From Bacteroidota bacterium (GTDB lineage Bacteria > Bacteroidota > Bacteroidia > Flavobacteriales_D > Sanyastnellaceae), in the NCBI GenBank assembly GCA_002746975.1, contig NVXE01000012.1:20904-84903 (forward strand): 64,000 bases of DNA. The letters are read 5' to 3'. Below, piece after piece: positions 51,937-61,325 of the stretch. Position 1 is the stretch's first letter; every line of letters starts with the position of its first letter. Position numbers and translations under genes: made by a program. The notes below the pieces were generated by a model. The model was not told the DNA's origin. It searched no databases and worked only from the letters and a program-made list of their open reading frames with translations.

Positions 51937-54006
51937 CTAATAAGCAAGCAATGTGCCAATAACTGTCGCAACTTTAATAGCATTGGGTAAAACCTCCTTT
52001 TCCATAGCCTCATTTAATGGAATAGCAGGCAATTCTGTGCTGCCAATAGTTTGTGGCGGAGCGTCTAAGCTCTCAAAACACTCATTTGCAATGCGGCCAC
52101 TTAGAGCTTGAGAAAAGCTGTTGTTACTCGGCTCTTCTGAAAGAATGATACAGCGACTCGTTCGTTTTACAGTATCTGCAATGGCATCAAAATCAACAGG
52201 AACAATGGTCCTTAGGTCTAGGATTTCAACAAGTCCTGGAAAACCTTTTGCAGCCTCCAAAGCCCAATAAACTCCACGTCCATAAGTTATAATGGAGCAA
52301 CATGGATTGTCAGTTTCTTCCACTTTTAAGACTGTTCTTGCCTTTCCGAATGGGATAATGTAATCCTCAGATGGCTCGATGCATTTGGCAGCTTCAGTAC
52401 CTGGAATTTTCGACCAATATAGCCCCTTGTGTTCAAGCATTACTACTGGATTAGGGTCGTGAAAAGCCGATTTCAGAAGACCTTTGAGATCTGCTCCGTT
52501 AGATGGGTATGCTACTTTTATTCCTCTGATGTTTGCCAAAACAGATTCAATAGATGAGCTATGGTAAGGGCCTCCTGATCCATAAGCTCCAATGGGTACT
52601 CTAATTAATGAGTGTACAGGCCACTTTCCATTTGAGAGAAAGTAAGATCTGCTGAGCTCTGAAAAGAGTTGGTTTAAACCTGGCCATAGATAGTCTGCAA
52701 ATTGAACTTCTACTATAGGTTTCAAGCCTACGCAAGACATACCAACTGTTGAGCCAATGATGAATGCTTCTTGAATAGGAGTATTGAAAACTCTATCATC
52801 TCCAAATTTATCACCTAAGGTAGCCGCTTCTCGGAACACACCTCCTAGTCGCTTACCTACATCTTGGCCATATAAAAGTGATTCAGGAAATTCACTCATA
52901 ATCTCTTGCATTGCGTGAAGTGCGCAATCGACCATCAAGGTTAACTCGCCGTCCTTAGGCTCACGAGTTCCCGTTTCTTCTGTAATAGAAGTAGGAGCGT
53001 AGAGGTGTTCAAGCAGTTCTGAGAAAATTGGATCTTCAGCATTACGAGCTTTCTCAAAAGCGTCATTCACCTCATTATCAATCTCCGCCTTGATTAGCGC
53101 GATAGATGTAGCGTCTAGTATATCGTTCTCTTGAAGATGATTTTCAATTCGCGGTAATGGGTCTCGCTTTTTTGCCTCATCTAGATCGTCTCGATAGAAT
53201 TCTTTACGAACTCCTGAAGTGTGGTGACCTAATAGAGGAACGGTGGCGTGTATTAAGAATGGTCTGCGCTCTTCTCTAACAATATCGAACACCTCCTTCA
53301 TAAGTGTCATACAGGCGGGTAAGTCCGTTCCGTCAACTTTGCGAACTTCGATGGGTGGAAATCCAGCAGCCATGGTAGCGGCATCACCGAATCTGATTTC
53401 TGATGCGTGAGCCGAGATATCCCATTCGTTATCCTGTACAAGCCAAACCATAGGCAATTTCTTTAGCGCAGTCATATAAAGCGCTTCACTCACCTCACCC
53501 TCAGTAATGGCAGCGTCTCCTATTGAGCACATTACGACTGGTGATTCTCCTTTGCCCCAGCTGTCCATCCCTTGTTGTTCTCGGAATTGAATACCCATTG
53601 CAACTCCAGCTGCTGGGATGGCTTGCATACCTGTAGCAGAACTTTGGTGAGGGATTTTAGGAAGGTCAGGTCTATTTAATGATGGATGACAATAATAGGT
53701 TCGGCCTCCTGAAAACGGATCGTCACGTTTTGCGAAAAGCTGAAGCATCAGTTCTTCCGGCTTTAGCCCCATAGAAAGGAGAATGCTATCATCACGATAG
53801 TAGCAGCTTAGCCAGTCTTGTGATTTAAGTAAAGCTCCTGCCGCTACTTGAATTGCTTCGTGACCATTTGAGCAAGCATGTACATATTTAGATGTGAGTT
53901 TTGCGTTTTCTTCGAAAAGGTCAGACATGCTCCTTGCTTTGCGCATAGTTTTATACGCAGCTATGAGTTTTTCTGTTGATATTGAAGTATAAGAGTGTTG
54001 CGACAT
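51937..54006 (-). CDS. Fused alpha/beta E1 component of a 2-oxoacid dehydrogenase complex
   Basis: 689 residues. The N-terminal half is E1-alpha: the ThDP motif at GDAAITEGE (Gly163-Asp164) to the Asn in QDNEWDIS (~193), plus HHTSGVRKEFYR. The C-terminal half (~350-689) is E1-beta: LLYGQDVGKRLGGVFREAATLGDKFGDDRVFNTPIQEAFIIG, EVQFADYLWPGLNQL, RVPIGAYGSGGPYHSSSIES. The fused form is common in Bacteroidota and decarboxylates branched-chain 2-oxoacids or pyruvate for an E2 encoded elsewhere. Its promoter lies in a 28-bp gap shared with dapF. Confidence 0.93.
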   Translation of the reverse strand: MSQHSYTSISTEKLIAAYKTMRKARSMSDLFEENAKLTSKYVHACSNGHEAIQVAAGALLKSQDWLSCYYRDDSILLSMGLKPEELMLQLFAKRDDPFSGGRTYYCHPSLNRPDLPKIPHQSSATGMQAIPAAGVAMGIQFREQQGMDSWGKGESPVVMCSIGDAAITEGEVSEALYMTALKKLPMVWLVQDNEWDISAHASEIRFGDAATMAAGFPPIEVRKVDGTDLPACMTLMKEVFDIVREERRPFLIHATVPLLGHHTSGVRKEFYRDDLDEAKKRDPLPRIENHLQENDILDATSIALIKAEIDNEVNDAFEKARNAEDPIFSELLEHLYAPTSITEETGTREPKDGELTLMVDCALHAMQEIMSEFPESLLYGQDVGKRLGGVFREAATLGDKFGDDRVFNTPIQEAFIIGSTVGMSCVGLKPIVEVQFADYLWPGLNQLFSELSRSYFLSNGKWPVHSLIRVPIGAYGSGGPYHSSSIESVLANIRGIKVAYPSNGADLKGLLKSAFHDPNPVVMLEHKGLYWSKIPGTEAAKCIEPSEDYIIPFGKARTVLKVEETDNPCCSIITYGRGVYWALEAAKGFPGLVEILDLRTIVPVDFDAIADTVKRTSRCIILSEEPSNNSFSQALSGRIANECFESLDAPPQTIGSTELPAIPLNEAMEKEVLPNAIKVATVIGTLLAY

Positions 54007-54011
54007 CGAAA

Positions 54012-54030
54012 CAAAGGTACGTTACCTTTA
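54012..54030. promoter_or_regulatory. Divergent leaderless promoter pair for E1 and dapF
   Basis: The minus-strand -7 box TACCTTTG (54019-54012) serves the E1 gene starting at 54006. The plus-strand box TACCTTTA (54023-54030) serves the gene starting at 54035. Together they form the palindrome AAAGGTA-CGT-TACCTTT. Each box ends 4-5 nt before its start codon. A TTG lies upstream of the plus box (53998-54000). Confidence 0.65.
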
Positions 54031-54034
54031 AGGC

Positions 54035-56032
54035 ATGGCTGAAGAGTTGCAAATCGAATTTCAAAAGTGGGAGGGAACGGGTAATACGTTCTTGATAATA
54101 AACTCTTTACGAGGTGATTTAGATGTTGACTTATCTAATTTGGACGATAAAGTTGTCGAACGAATTTGCCATAAAGAAAATGCAGACGGAGTAATAGTTT
54201 TAGGAGAGTCCTCGGAATTAGGCGCAGACTTCAAATGTGATTACAGAAATTCAGATGGATCGAGATCTTTTTGCGGGAATGGAACCCGCGCAGCATTTGC
54301 ATTTGCGAGGCGAGAGGGGATGGTCGGAGATTTTGCTGTATTTGAAGCCTGTGACGGTCTTCATGACGTTAAACAAAATTCCACATACGACTTGCCATCG
54401 GTTAAGTTTCGACCTGTGGGTGAGCCGGTTCGCCTTTTAGAAGGAGAGTTTGCGGGTGACTTTTTTCTTGATACGGGCTCTCCTCATCATTTGCACTACG
54501 TTGATAGCGAGAAGGAACTAAGGGAGTTTGATTTAGAAGGGTTTGGTAAGAAAGTTAGAAATAGCAAAACCTATTTACCTAGTGGCACTAATGTAAACCT
54601 GATGCTTGATGGGGAAGAAGGAGAGATAAGACTTCGTACATATGAAAGAGGAGTTGAAGGGGAGACGAAAGCATGTGGGACGGGTGCTGTAGCTGCAGCA
54701 TTGACGGATTATTCAATAAATGCAGGCGAGAAAAGGCGTAAAGTAATAATGGAAGGAGGGGAATTGTTTATAGAATTCAGTAAGAAAGATGAGGTTTGGC
54801 TTTCGGGAAAAGCTAGTGAGATGAGAAGAGGTGTGATGAAGATTTTAGGAGTTTTTCTAATGTTTATAGGGCTTATAAATTCACAGCTTCAAGCCCAATG
54901 GTATGAAAACTTAAGTGACGAGGCTGTTGTGAGCGTTCTCACTGCTAGTCCTGGTTCAGATACATATTCTGCATTCGGTCATACAGCTATTCGTATTTAT
55001 GATCCGATTGAAATCCCTATTGTGGATTGGGTTTTTAACTATGGTACATTTTCTTTTTCGGATGATTTTTACATTAAATTTTTGAAGGGACATCTTGATT
55101 ATAAGCTGACAGCTGCTCCGTTTGAGATATTTAATAAGTCATATTTAGACCAAAGACGCGGTTTGATAGAGCAGGTCTTACACTTGTCTCCAGATGAAGT
55201 TCGTAGTGTAGCTAGTTTCCTGTCTTGGAATTTACAGGAAGAGAATTCAGTTTATCGATATGAGTTTTTTAGGGATAACTGTGCCTCTCGAGTAATTGTA
55301 GTATTGAAGAGTTCTCTTGGAGATAGTTTTAGGGCGAATTGTGAGGCTGATGGAAGAACTTTTAGAGATGGGTTAGGGCCATACATTGATGGCTCTCCAT
55401 GGACGTCTTTAGGTATGGATTTCGCTTTAGGTCCACAAGCTGACAAAATCATGCCTCCTTGCGGCGCTCTGTATATCCCAGATGATTTGTCAAAAGCTCT
55501 TTTAAGAATGACCATTAATGGTGAGCCACTTACAACCGAAGATGACAAGAACGAACTTTTAATTGTCGAAGGATCGTGGTTTTCTGGTTCCCCAGAAGGA
55601 TCGATGGCTCGTAATATTCCTACTGCTATAATGGTGATTTTGGCTTTAACGATATGTTTACTTAGATTCAAATCACGTAACGTTCCAGCCTCGAATCCTA
55701 AGATCTACTCTACATTGTTTATAGTATTTAAGGGAATAATATTATCCTTAGCTTCCTTACTGGGGTTATTACTTCTAGTGATGTGGATTTTTACAGATCA
55801 TACAGATATATGGGCAAATTGGAATTTACTTTGGACCCTCCCTGCAACAGTGTACTTTATACCAAATAATTCCCCCCTTAAAGCAACCCTTACATACACT
55901 TCTGTCGTCCTAATAGCATCATATTTACTATTAAGTCCCGGAATATTGCCACAGTTCACGTCTATTTCATTGTGGTGCGCTGCGATATCCGTATTTTTGG
56001 CCGTCTATCCTATTAAAATAAACCGATTATAA
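54035..56032 (+). CDS. dapF: Diaminopimelate epimerase fused in frame to a DUF4105 membrane protein
   Basis: 665 residues without any stop. Residues 1-267 are a complete DapF: FQKWEGTGNTFLIIN, SDGSRSFCGNGTRAAF (Cys80), and ETKACGTGAVAAA (Cys214), so both catalytic cysteines are present. Met268 (54836) begins a signal-peptide-like segment (MKILGVFLMFIGLINSQLQAQ). A DUF4105 domain follows: TYSAFGHTAIRIYDP, FNYGTFSFSDDFYIKFLKGHLDYKL, YRYEFFRDNCASRV. Four TM helices end the protein. DapF makes meso-DAP for lysine and peptidoglycan. DUF4105 resembles a Cys/His papain-like (NlpC-type) enzyme. Either a true fusion or two overlapping products with an internal start at 54836. Confidence 0.85.
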   Translation: MAEELQIEFQKWEGTGNTFLIINSLRGDLDVDLSNLDDKVVERICHKENADGVIVLGESSELGADFKCDYRNSDGSRSFCGNGTRAAFAFARREGMVGDFAVFEACDGLHDVKQNSTYDLPSVKFRPVGEPVRLLEGEFAGDFFLDTGSPHHLHYVDSEKELREFDLEGFGKKVRNSKTYLPSGTNVNLMLDGEEGEIRLRTYERGVEGETKACGTGAVAAALTDYSINAGEKRRKVIMEGGELFIEFSKKDEVWLSGKASEMRRGVMKILGVFLMFIGLINSQLQAQWYENLSDEAVVSVLTASPGSDTYSAFGHTAIRIYDPIEIPIVDWVFNYGTFSFSDDFYIKFLKGHLDYKLTAAPFEIFNKSYLDQRRGLIEQVLHLSPDEVRSVASFLSWNLQEENSVYRYEFFRDNCASRVIVVLKSSLGDSFRANCEADGRTFRDGLGPYIDGSPWTSLGMDFALGPQADKIMPPCGALYIPDDLSKALLRMTINGEPLTTEDDKNELLIVEGSWFSGSPEGSMARNIPTAIMVILALTICLLRFKSRNVPASNPKIYSTLFIVFKGIILSLASLLGLLLLVMWIFTDHTDIWANWNLLWTLPATVYFIPNNSPLKATLTYTSVVLIASYLLLSPGILPQFTSISLWCAAISVFLAVYPIKINRL

Positions 56033-57589
56033 ATGTTATCTAAAACCAAACTAGTCCTTGTATCGTTCATTATTCTTTTGGCTTTAAATAGCTGTGGGGA
56101 TAGGGAGGCTTTGAGTTGGGAGTCTGAAATATTTCTCCCATTGATAGACGATAATATAACGTGGTCGTCATTAGTCCCAGACTCTATTTTAGTGGTAGGG
56201 GAAGGTGGGGAGCCAGCCCGTTTGGTCTATAATGGACCTTTGGACATATTTTCACAAAGTACCTTGACGTCTCTTCCTGACACGACACTAGATAATGTGT
56301 TTTCAATGGGGAATGATCTTCCTATTGCGATTCCAGTTCCTGAGGATTTTCCTTTTATGGATATAACAAATGATATGACTATTACTAATCTGGGGGGAGG
56401 ATCAGATACTTATCTACGCGAATTAGTACTTAGTGGTGGTACAATGACTTTCACTGTTGAAAGTACTGTGAGTGGGATTCTGAATATGAATTATTCATTA
56501 CCAAGCGTAACAGTTAACGGGGTGGTAGTAGGGATAGATTTGGAAGTGCCTGCATCTTTAGGAGGAGTGAACGGTCAAGCAACTTCTTCAATTGATTTAG
56601 CAGGAGCGGTTTTCGATTTGACAGGAGCGGATGGAACGAGTAATAACATTATTCAATCCGCGTTTACTGCCATAAACTCACCTCTTAATTCAGAGGTATT
56701 TTATATCACTAACCTTGATAGTTTGAGTATAAGTATTGAGTTGCACGATATGGATATTCAACAAGCAAAAGGCTATTTCGGGAATGTGGATTTGGAGTAT
56801 GGTACACAAGTGAGTTTAATCGATACAGTTCCTATTCCTAACCCTGTACTTAACCTTGAGGGAGCTGTTGCTAAATTGCGCATTGACAATCTTATAGGCG
56901 CGGATATCAGAATGGTTTTCGACACATTATTAGTCGACGGTTCTCCAGTAAGTCACCCCTCACTTTATGGGGCACATGACATACCTAGAGCTCAATGGAT
57001 TGAGGGTAATCTTATTGATCACACAGTTTTGGAAATAGATCTTGGGGAGTCGGGGTCAAATATTTTCGACTTAATGGAGACTTTGCCTCAGCTTCTTAGA
57101 ATTGCAGGAAGTGTTGAGCTAAACCCATTTGGAGATATTTCGTTCGGAAATGATTTTATAGATATAGATTATATTTCGGAGGTTGAACTTGAAATCGAAA
57201 TTCCATTCCATATGGGTGTGGATGGAGTAATTCTAGAAGAATCTTATACCATAGACCCTATGGACTTTCCTAATTTCGACGGTATGCTATTAGTAGACTT
57301 TACAAGTACTTTTCCCGTTGAAGTTATAGCAGACATCAAATACGTGGTTAATGACTCAATTGGAACGGTAGTAAGTATTGACGGTGTTATTGAAGCAGGA
57401 ATGTCTTTTCCAGAAACGCCAGCATATTCTCTTGTTGAAATCCCGATTAATCAAGCAATTATTGAACCTGGAGGAGAGATATTTTTGGTACTTACAGTGA
57501 GGACTGATGGAGCCCAAATATTTACAGGTTACGAGAATATTCGTGTTCAAGTGAGAATTGAAGGAACGCAATTAATTGAAGTACAATAG
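56033..57589 (+). CDS. Large lipoprotein of unknown function
   Basis: 518 residues. The N-terminus MLSKTKLVLVSFIILLALNSC has a lipobox with Cys21, so it should be a lipoprotein. The remainder is beta-rich with several TSSLP/TITNL/NLDSLSISIEL-type strands and no named domain. It starts immediately after the upstream stop (TAAATG) and ends 2 nt before the next start, so it is tightly co-transcribed with the DapF-DUF4105 gene and the following barrel protein. Confidence 0.7.
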   Translation: MLSKTKLVLVSFIILLALNSCGDREALSWESEIFLPLIDDNITWSSLVPDSILVVGEGGEPARLVYNGPLDIFSQSTLTSLPDTTLDNVFSMGNDLPIAIPVPEDFPFMDITNDMTITNLGGGSDTYLRELVLSGGTMTFTVESTVSGILNMNYSLPSVTVNGVVVGIDLEVPASLGGVNGQATSSIDLAGAVFDLTGADGTSNNIIQSAFTAINSPLNSEVFYITNLDSLSISIELHDMDIQQAKGYFGNVDLEYGTQVSLIDTVPIPNPVLNLEGAVAKLRIDNLIGADIRMVFDTLLVDGSPVSHPSLYGAHDIPRAQWIEGNLIDHTVLEIDLGESGSNIFDLMETLPQLLRIAGSVELNPFGDISFGNDFIDIDYISEVELEIEIPFHMGVDGVILEESYTIDPMDFPNFDGMLLVDFTSTFPVEVIADIKYVVNDSIGTVVSIDGVIEAGMSFPETPAYSLVEIPINQAIIEPGGEIFLVLTVRTDGAQIFTGYENIRVQVRIEGTQLIEVQ

Positions 57590-57591
57590 CT

Positions 57592-58932
57592 ATGAAAAAT
57601 ATTAGAAAAGTTATCGTATTGCTTGCTACTATTGCATTTATTGGATATTCTAACGCTGGTGTTGGAATAGTTGTAGGTGCTACTGAGATTCTAGAGGTAG
57701 ACTCTGCGGGACTGAAGCCACAGAGAGGTGACGCTTCATGGTCTGTTTGGGGTAGCCAAAACAGTAATGTTATTTCCACGGGCTTCGCAAGTTCAATATA
57801 TAATGGTGGGTTTATTGGTCATGATATTTTAGATCCTGTTTTGAATATGCACGAAGGAGGCCTAGGGTATTTGGGAGGAAGCATTGGATGGGAGAAAGAA
57901 TGGGCCTCGAAACCTTTGGGGAGAAAAGGTAATTGGGCGCTATGTGGTTCTCATGGTAGCGAGATTATTTATGACGCGGCATGGACCTCAGATTTGTTCG
58001 AACTTATTTGGTATGGAAATGGAGGTCACGCAGGGAGGGTTGACGTACTTAGTGGCACTGGAGTAAGGGTAGGTATGTTTAATAGAATAGGACTGGGATT
58101 AGAAAGTACTAAAACTAGGCAGCGATTTGAAGTGTCTGTAGTTCAAAGGATTGCTGGGGCTGAGTGGAGTATTCCTTCAGGATATTTTTGGGTTTCTGAA
58201 AATGGAGATTCTCTAGACACCTTTCTTTGGACTGAGGGGAGATTGCATGCTTCACTTGATACAACGATAAGCTCTGGCTCTCAAGTTAGTCTTCTCCCAG
58301 CGTATGGAATTGGGATTTCTGGGCGTCTTCCACTAGCGTCTGAAACATTGCCGATACGCTTCGAAATTAACTTTAAGGATTTGGGTGTTTTGTTCGAGCC
58401 TGAAGGTTCATCTGTAGCTTCGTTTTCGGAAAGCTTTACTACTACGGGGTTTCCGGTATTCGGAGATTCACTTAGTTTGGAATCGATGGCAAATGGAGAT
58501 TTAAATACAGACTCGCTTTTATTTGTAGGGACTTCTGCTAAGAGAATGACATTACTGCCCTCTAAATTGTCGGCGACTTTTATTTATGAGCCTTCGCCAG
58601 ATGTAATGATAGAATTATCGATATCTTCAGGGGGCTGGATGCCAGAACCACTTTATACAGCCGGTGTGGGCTGGATGCCGTTAGAAAAGTTCGCTTTCGG
58701 TGTTGAGGCACGCTATGGTGGATGGGGAACTATGCGTCCTGCGGTTTGGGCTCAATGGAGATACAGCTGTAAAAGGATGTTAGTTATAGAAGTTGAAAAT
58801 CCAGTGGGATTCTTTTTGAACTCTGAAATGGCCCAATACACCTACGGTAGAGGAGTCACTCTAAGGTTAGAACGATTAGCGGGAGCAGGGTGGTCAGCTC
58901 TTGGAGGTAGGTTCAGGTCGGTGTGCAAATAA
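57592..58932 (+). CDS. Predicted outer-membrane beta-barrel protein (DUF5723-like)
   Basis: 446 residues, signal peptide 1-22 (GYSNA). Repeated amphipathic strands, such as RFEVSVVQRIAGAEWSIPSGYFWV, GLGYLGGSIGWEKEW, FAFGVEARYGGWGTMRPAVWAQWRYS and a C-terminal GRGVTLRLERLAGAGWSALGG, suggest a barrel of the DUF5723 kind. It is co-encoded with a lipoprotein (56033), suggesting an outer-membrane complex. Function unknown. Confidence 0.65.
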   Translation: MKNIRKVIVLLATIAFIGYSNAGVGIVVGATEILEVDSAGLKPQRGDASWSVWGSQNSNVISTGFASSIYNGGFIGHDILDPVLNMHEGGLGYLGGSIGWEKEWASKPLGRKGNWALCGSHGSEIIYDAAWTSDLFELIWYGNGGHAGRVDVLSGTGVRVGMFNRIGLGLESTKTRQRFEVSVVQRIAGAEWSIPSGYFWVSENGDSLDTFLWTEGRLHASLDTTISSGSQVSLLPAYGIGISGRLPLASETLPIRFEINFKDLGVLFEPEGSSVASFSESFTTTGFPVFGDSLSLESMANGDLNTDSLLFVGTSAKRMTLLPSKLSATFIYEPSPDVMIELSISSGGWMPEPLYTAGVGWMPLEKFAFGVEARYGGWGTMRPAVWAQWRYSCKRMLVIEVENPVGFFLNSEMAQYTYGRGVTLRLERLAGAGWSALGGRFRSVCK

Positions 58933-58950
58933 AATATTCTGAAAATCATA

Positions 58951-59793
58951 ATGGATTCACAAGCATTTCCTAATCGTCAAACAGAGGGACAAATTAAAGC
59001 TTTCCAGGAGGTTTCTAATGGGAAACTCCTCGTTATAGCAGGACCTTGCGTTGTCGAAGGTGAAAAAGCTCTCTTCGAAGTGGCAGAAAGGGTAATAGGG
59101 ACTTGTCGTGATTTAGACCTGCCAGTTATTTTTAAGGCGTCTTATAGAAAAGCTAATCGATCGAGAATTGATAGTTTCACTGGGATAGGAGATGCCGAAG
59201 CGTTAGAACTTCTAGGGGAAGTTCGCAATCGTTATGGAGTTAAAGTTGTAACCGATATACATACCGCTGAGGAAGCGGCTATGGCAGCTGTCCACGTCGA
59301 TGTTCTCCAAATCCCGGCATTTCTATGCCGACAAACCGATCTATTAATAGCCGCAGCGGAAACAGGAAGGACAGTTAATATAAAAAAAGGTCAATTTTTA
59401 TCCGCTCAGTCTATGATTCACGCTGTTCAGAAAGTTCGAGATGCGGGAAACGAAGATGTTTGGGTTACAGAAAGAGGCACCACTTTCGGATACGAAGACT
59501 TAGTAGTAGATATGCGTGGAATCCCCGTAATGAGGTCATTTGCACCCACCGTTATGGACCTTACACACAGCCTTCAACGCCCGAACCAAAGCTCAGGCGT
59601 TACGGGCGGAACCCCACATTTCATAGCTCCATTAGGCAGGGCTGCTGTTGCTGCTGGGGCAGATGCGGTTTTTATCGAAACTCATCCAAGACCTTCTGAA
59701 GCGTTGTCTGACGGAGCGAATATGCTTCATCTAGATAACCTCCCAGCTCTCCTCAAGTCACTTTCAGCAATCTATGAATCTGTTCGTTTATGA
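58951..59793 (+). CDS. kdsA: 3-deoxy-8-phosphooctulonate synthase (KDO8P synthase)
   Basis: 280 residues. DAHP/KDO8P synthase fold: LVIAGPCVVEGEKALFEVAERV, FKASYRKANRSRIDSFTGIGDAEAL, VVTDIHTAEEA, LQIPAFLCRQTDLL, KKGQFLSAQSM, VTERGTTFGYEDLVVDMRGIP, GAVFIETHPRPSEALSDGANML-type end. It condenses PEP and arabinose 5-phosphate for lipopolysaccharide core. Last 4 nt overlap the next gene. Confidence 0.97.
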   Translation: MDSQAFPNRQTEGQIKAFQEVSNGKLLVIAGPCVVEGEKALFEVAERVIGTCRDLDLPVIFKASYRKANRSRIDSFTGIGDAEALELLGEVRNRYGVKVVTDIHTAEEAAMAAVHVDVLQIPAFLCRQTDLLIAAAETGRTVNIKKGQFLSAQSMIHAVQKVRDAGNEDVWVTERGTTFGYEDLVVDMRGIPVMRSFAPTVMDLTHSLQRPNQSSGVTGGTPHFIAPLGRAAVAAGADAVFIETHPRPSEALSDGANMLHLDNLPALLKSLSAIYESVRL

Positions 59794-61271
59794 AATCTGT
59801 ACACTTAATTGCAACCTTAGTGTTTTTCGCTTCAGTGAATTCGGCTCTGGCCCAAAGCGATATTCAGCTTCGAATTATCGGCGGACCTCTCGTCGATGAA
59901 GGAGCAGCTGTTATTCCTCTCACTAATAGCACTTACGTTTTAGGTTCTACTTCTAGCCATGCTACGGGCACAGTAAGGGGGTACATTATCAATTACGACG
60001 AGGATTTTCAATTCGCTTGGAGTCTTCTTACTCCGTATGGCTCACCCATAGAAAAGGCAATTGACGGTTGGGGTTACGTTCCTGAAGGGAATGGCGACAT
60101 TACTGTTATGACGAGGCGATTAGGCGATAACGAATCATATAATATCGTACTTCATACTATTAAAAGTTTAGGCGAGTCAGGCGAGATTGTTTCGACACAA
60201 GAAATAGTTCACCCACTTAATCAGGAACCTGTTGCGGCAATTAAATGGAGGGGGAGTAGATGGGCAGTAGGCTCAGCAGAAGGTGATGGTTGGCTTATAG
60301 ATATCGACGATCCACTTGCTACACTTGGAGCGTCCTTCACTACTTGGGGGCATCCCGTTCGCACTGAAAAGGTAGAATCTGCAAGGGTATATAACGACAC
60401 GCTAGTAGTCACCGGAACTACGGAAATTGACGGCACCTTACAATCGACAATTTGGGCTTGGGATTCTAATGGAACCCCGATTTGGGCTAGAATATCTCCT
60501 GACACAGTATTAATTGGGGATAATGTAGCAAACGACATAGCACTAGGCCCTGAAGGTTACCGCCTACTGTACTCATTCGATCGTCCCGACCTACCTATTG
60601 GACATGGGATAATGAATATGAATACAGATAACGGAACTCCAGGGGTTCCGGTAAGTACGTCAGGCGATGTTTTTGTCGAGGGCTGCAAAATGATGTGGGC
60701 AGGGGATAATCTCATTAAACTTGCAACTATAGATTACAACCAGGGTGCCGGTCCTGATATCCTTATCTCTAGATTAGGAGAGTTCGGAGGCTATTTAGAT
60801 TCTGGAATCCTCGGAACTTCCTTCGACGACACTCCTTCGAATTTAACTATGGATTCTCAAGGCCGTATTTGGATAATCGGTACCACCCATGGTTTTTTAA
60901 ATGGTTCTGCCAGTATTTGCGTTTACCGCCTCGAGAATAGTGATGTGATTCCGGAAATTTCTTCCACTACTCCAGGTCTCGGAATTAAAAATGACCCCAT
61001 GTTTTTTAATTCTGTCGGTATCTCAGACCAAACCACTCCTCATCTATCCCTTTTCCCCAACCCCATTTCACGCTCCCAATCAATAAGTATCAAGGGGGCG
61101 AGCGAGAACGTGGTTTGGACTATCTATTCAATATCAGGGAAGAAGTGCCTCTCGGGCACCTCAAGCTCGATAGACTGCGGTTCCTTAAGCTCAGGTTCAT
61201 ACATAGTTAACGTCGCTCCAACGAACTATCCCCAACAAATCTCGCGCCTCCCACTTCACGTTCTAGACTAG
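59790..61271 (+). CDS. Secreted protein with T9SS sorting domain
   Basis: 493 residues, signal peptide 1-21 (SVNSALAQ). The body alternates strand segments with phrases such as TIWAWDSNGTPIWARI, LGPEGYRLLYSFDRPDLP and NLTMDSQGRIWIIGTTHGFL, indicating a propeller or SBBP-like repeat protein. The C-terminal LSLFPNPISRSQSISI...VWTIYSISGKKCLSG...LSSGSYIVNV is a type A T9SS domain. Translationally coupled to kdsA (ATGA overlap). Confidence 0.75.
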   Translation: MKSVHLIATLVFFASVNSALAQSDIQLRIIGGPLVDEGAAVIPLTNSTYVLGSTSSHATGTVRGYIINYDEDFQFAWSLLTPYGSPIEKAIDGWGYVPEGNGDITVMTRRLGDNESYNIVLHTIKSLGESGEIVSTQEIVHPLNQEPVAAIKWRGSRWAVGSAEGDGWLIDIDDPLATLGASFTTWGHPVRTEKVESARVYNDTLVVTGTTEIDGTLQSTIWAWDSNGTPIWARISPDTVLIGDNVANDIALGPEGYRLLYSFDRPDLPIGHGIMNMNTDNGTPGVPVSTSGDVFVEGCKMMWAGDNLIKLATIDYNQGAGPDILISRLGEFGGYLDSGILGTSFDDTPSNLTMDSQGRIWIIGTTHGFLNGSASICVYRLENSDVIPEISSTTPGLGIKNDPMFFNSVGISDQTTPHLSLFPNPISRSQSISIKGASENVVWTIYSISGKKCLSGTSSSIDCGSLSSGSYIVNVAPTNYPQQISRLPLHVLD

Positions 61272-61303
61272 GTTTACGCCCGCTCACAAACTACTTATTT
61301 CAC

Positions 61304-61311
61304 TATCTTTG
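61304..61311 (+). promoter_or_regulatory. -7 box of tRNA-Ala
   Basis: TATCTTTG, a perfect match to the Bacteroidota -7 consensus, 14 nt before the tRNA. No convincing -33 TTG at the right spacing. Confidence 0.55.
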
Positions 61312-61325
61312 CTCTCGGTTATTTA

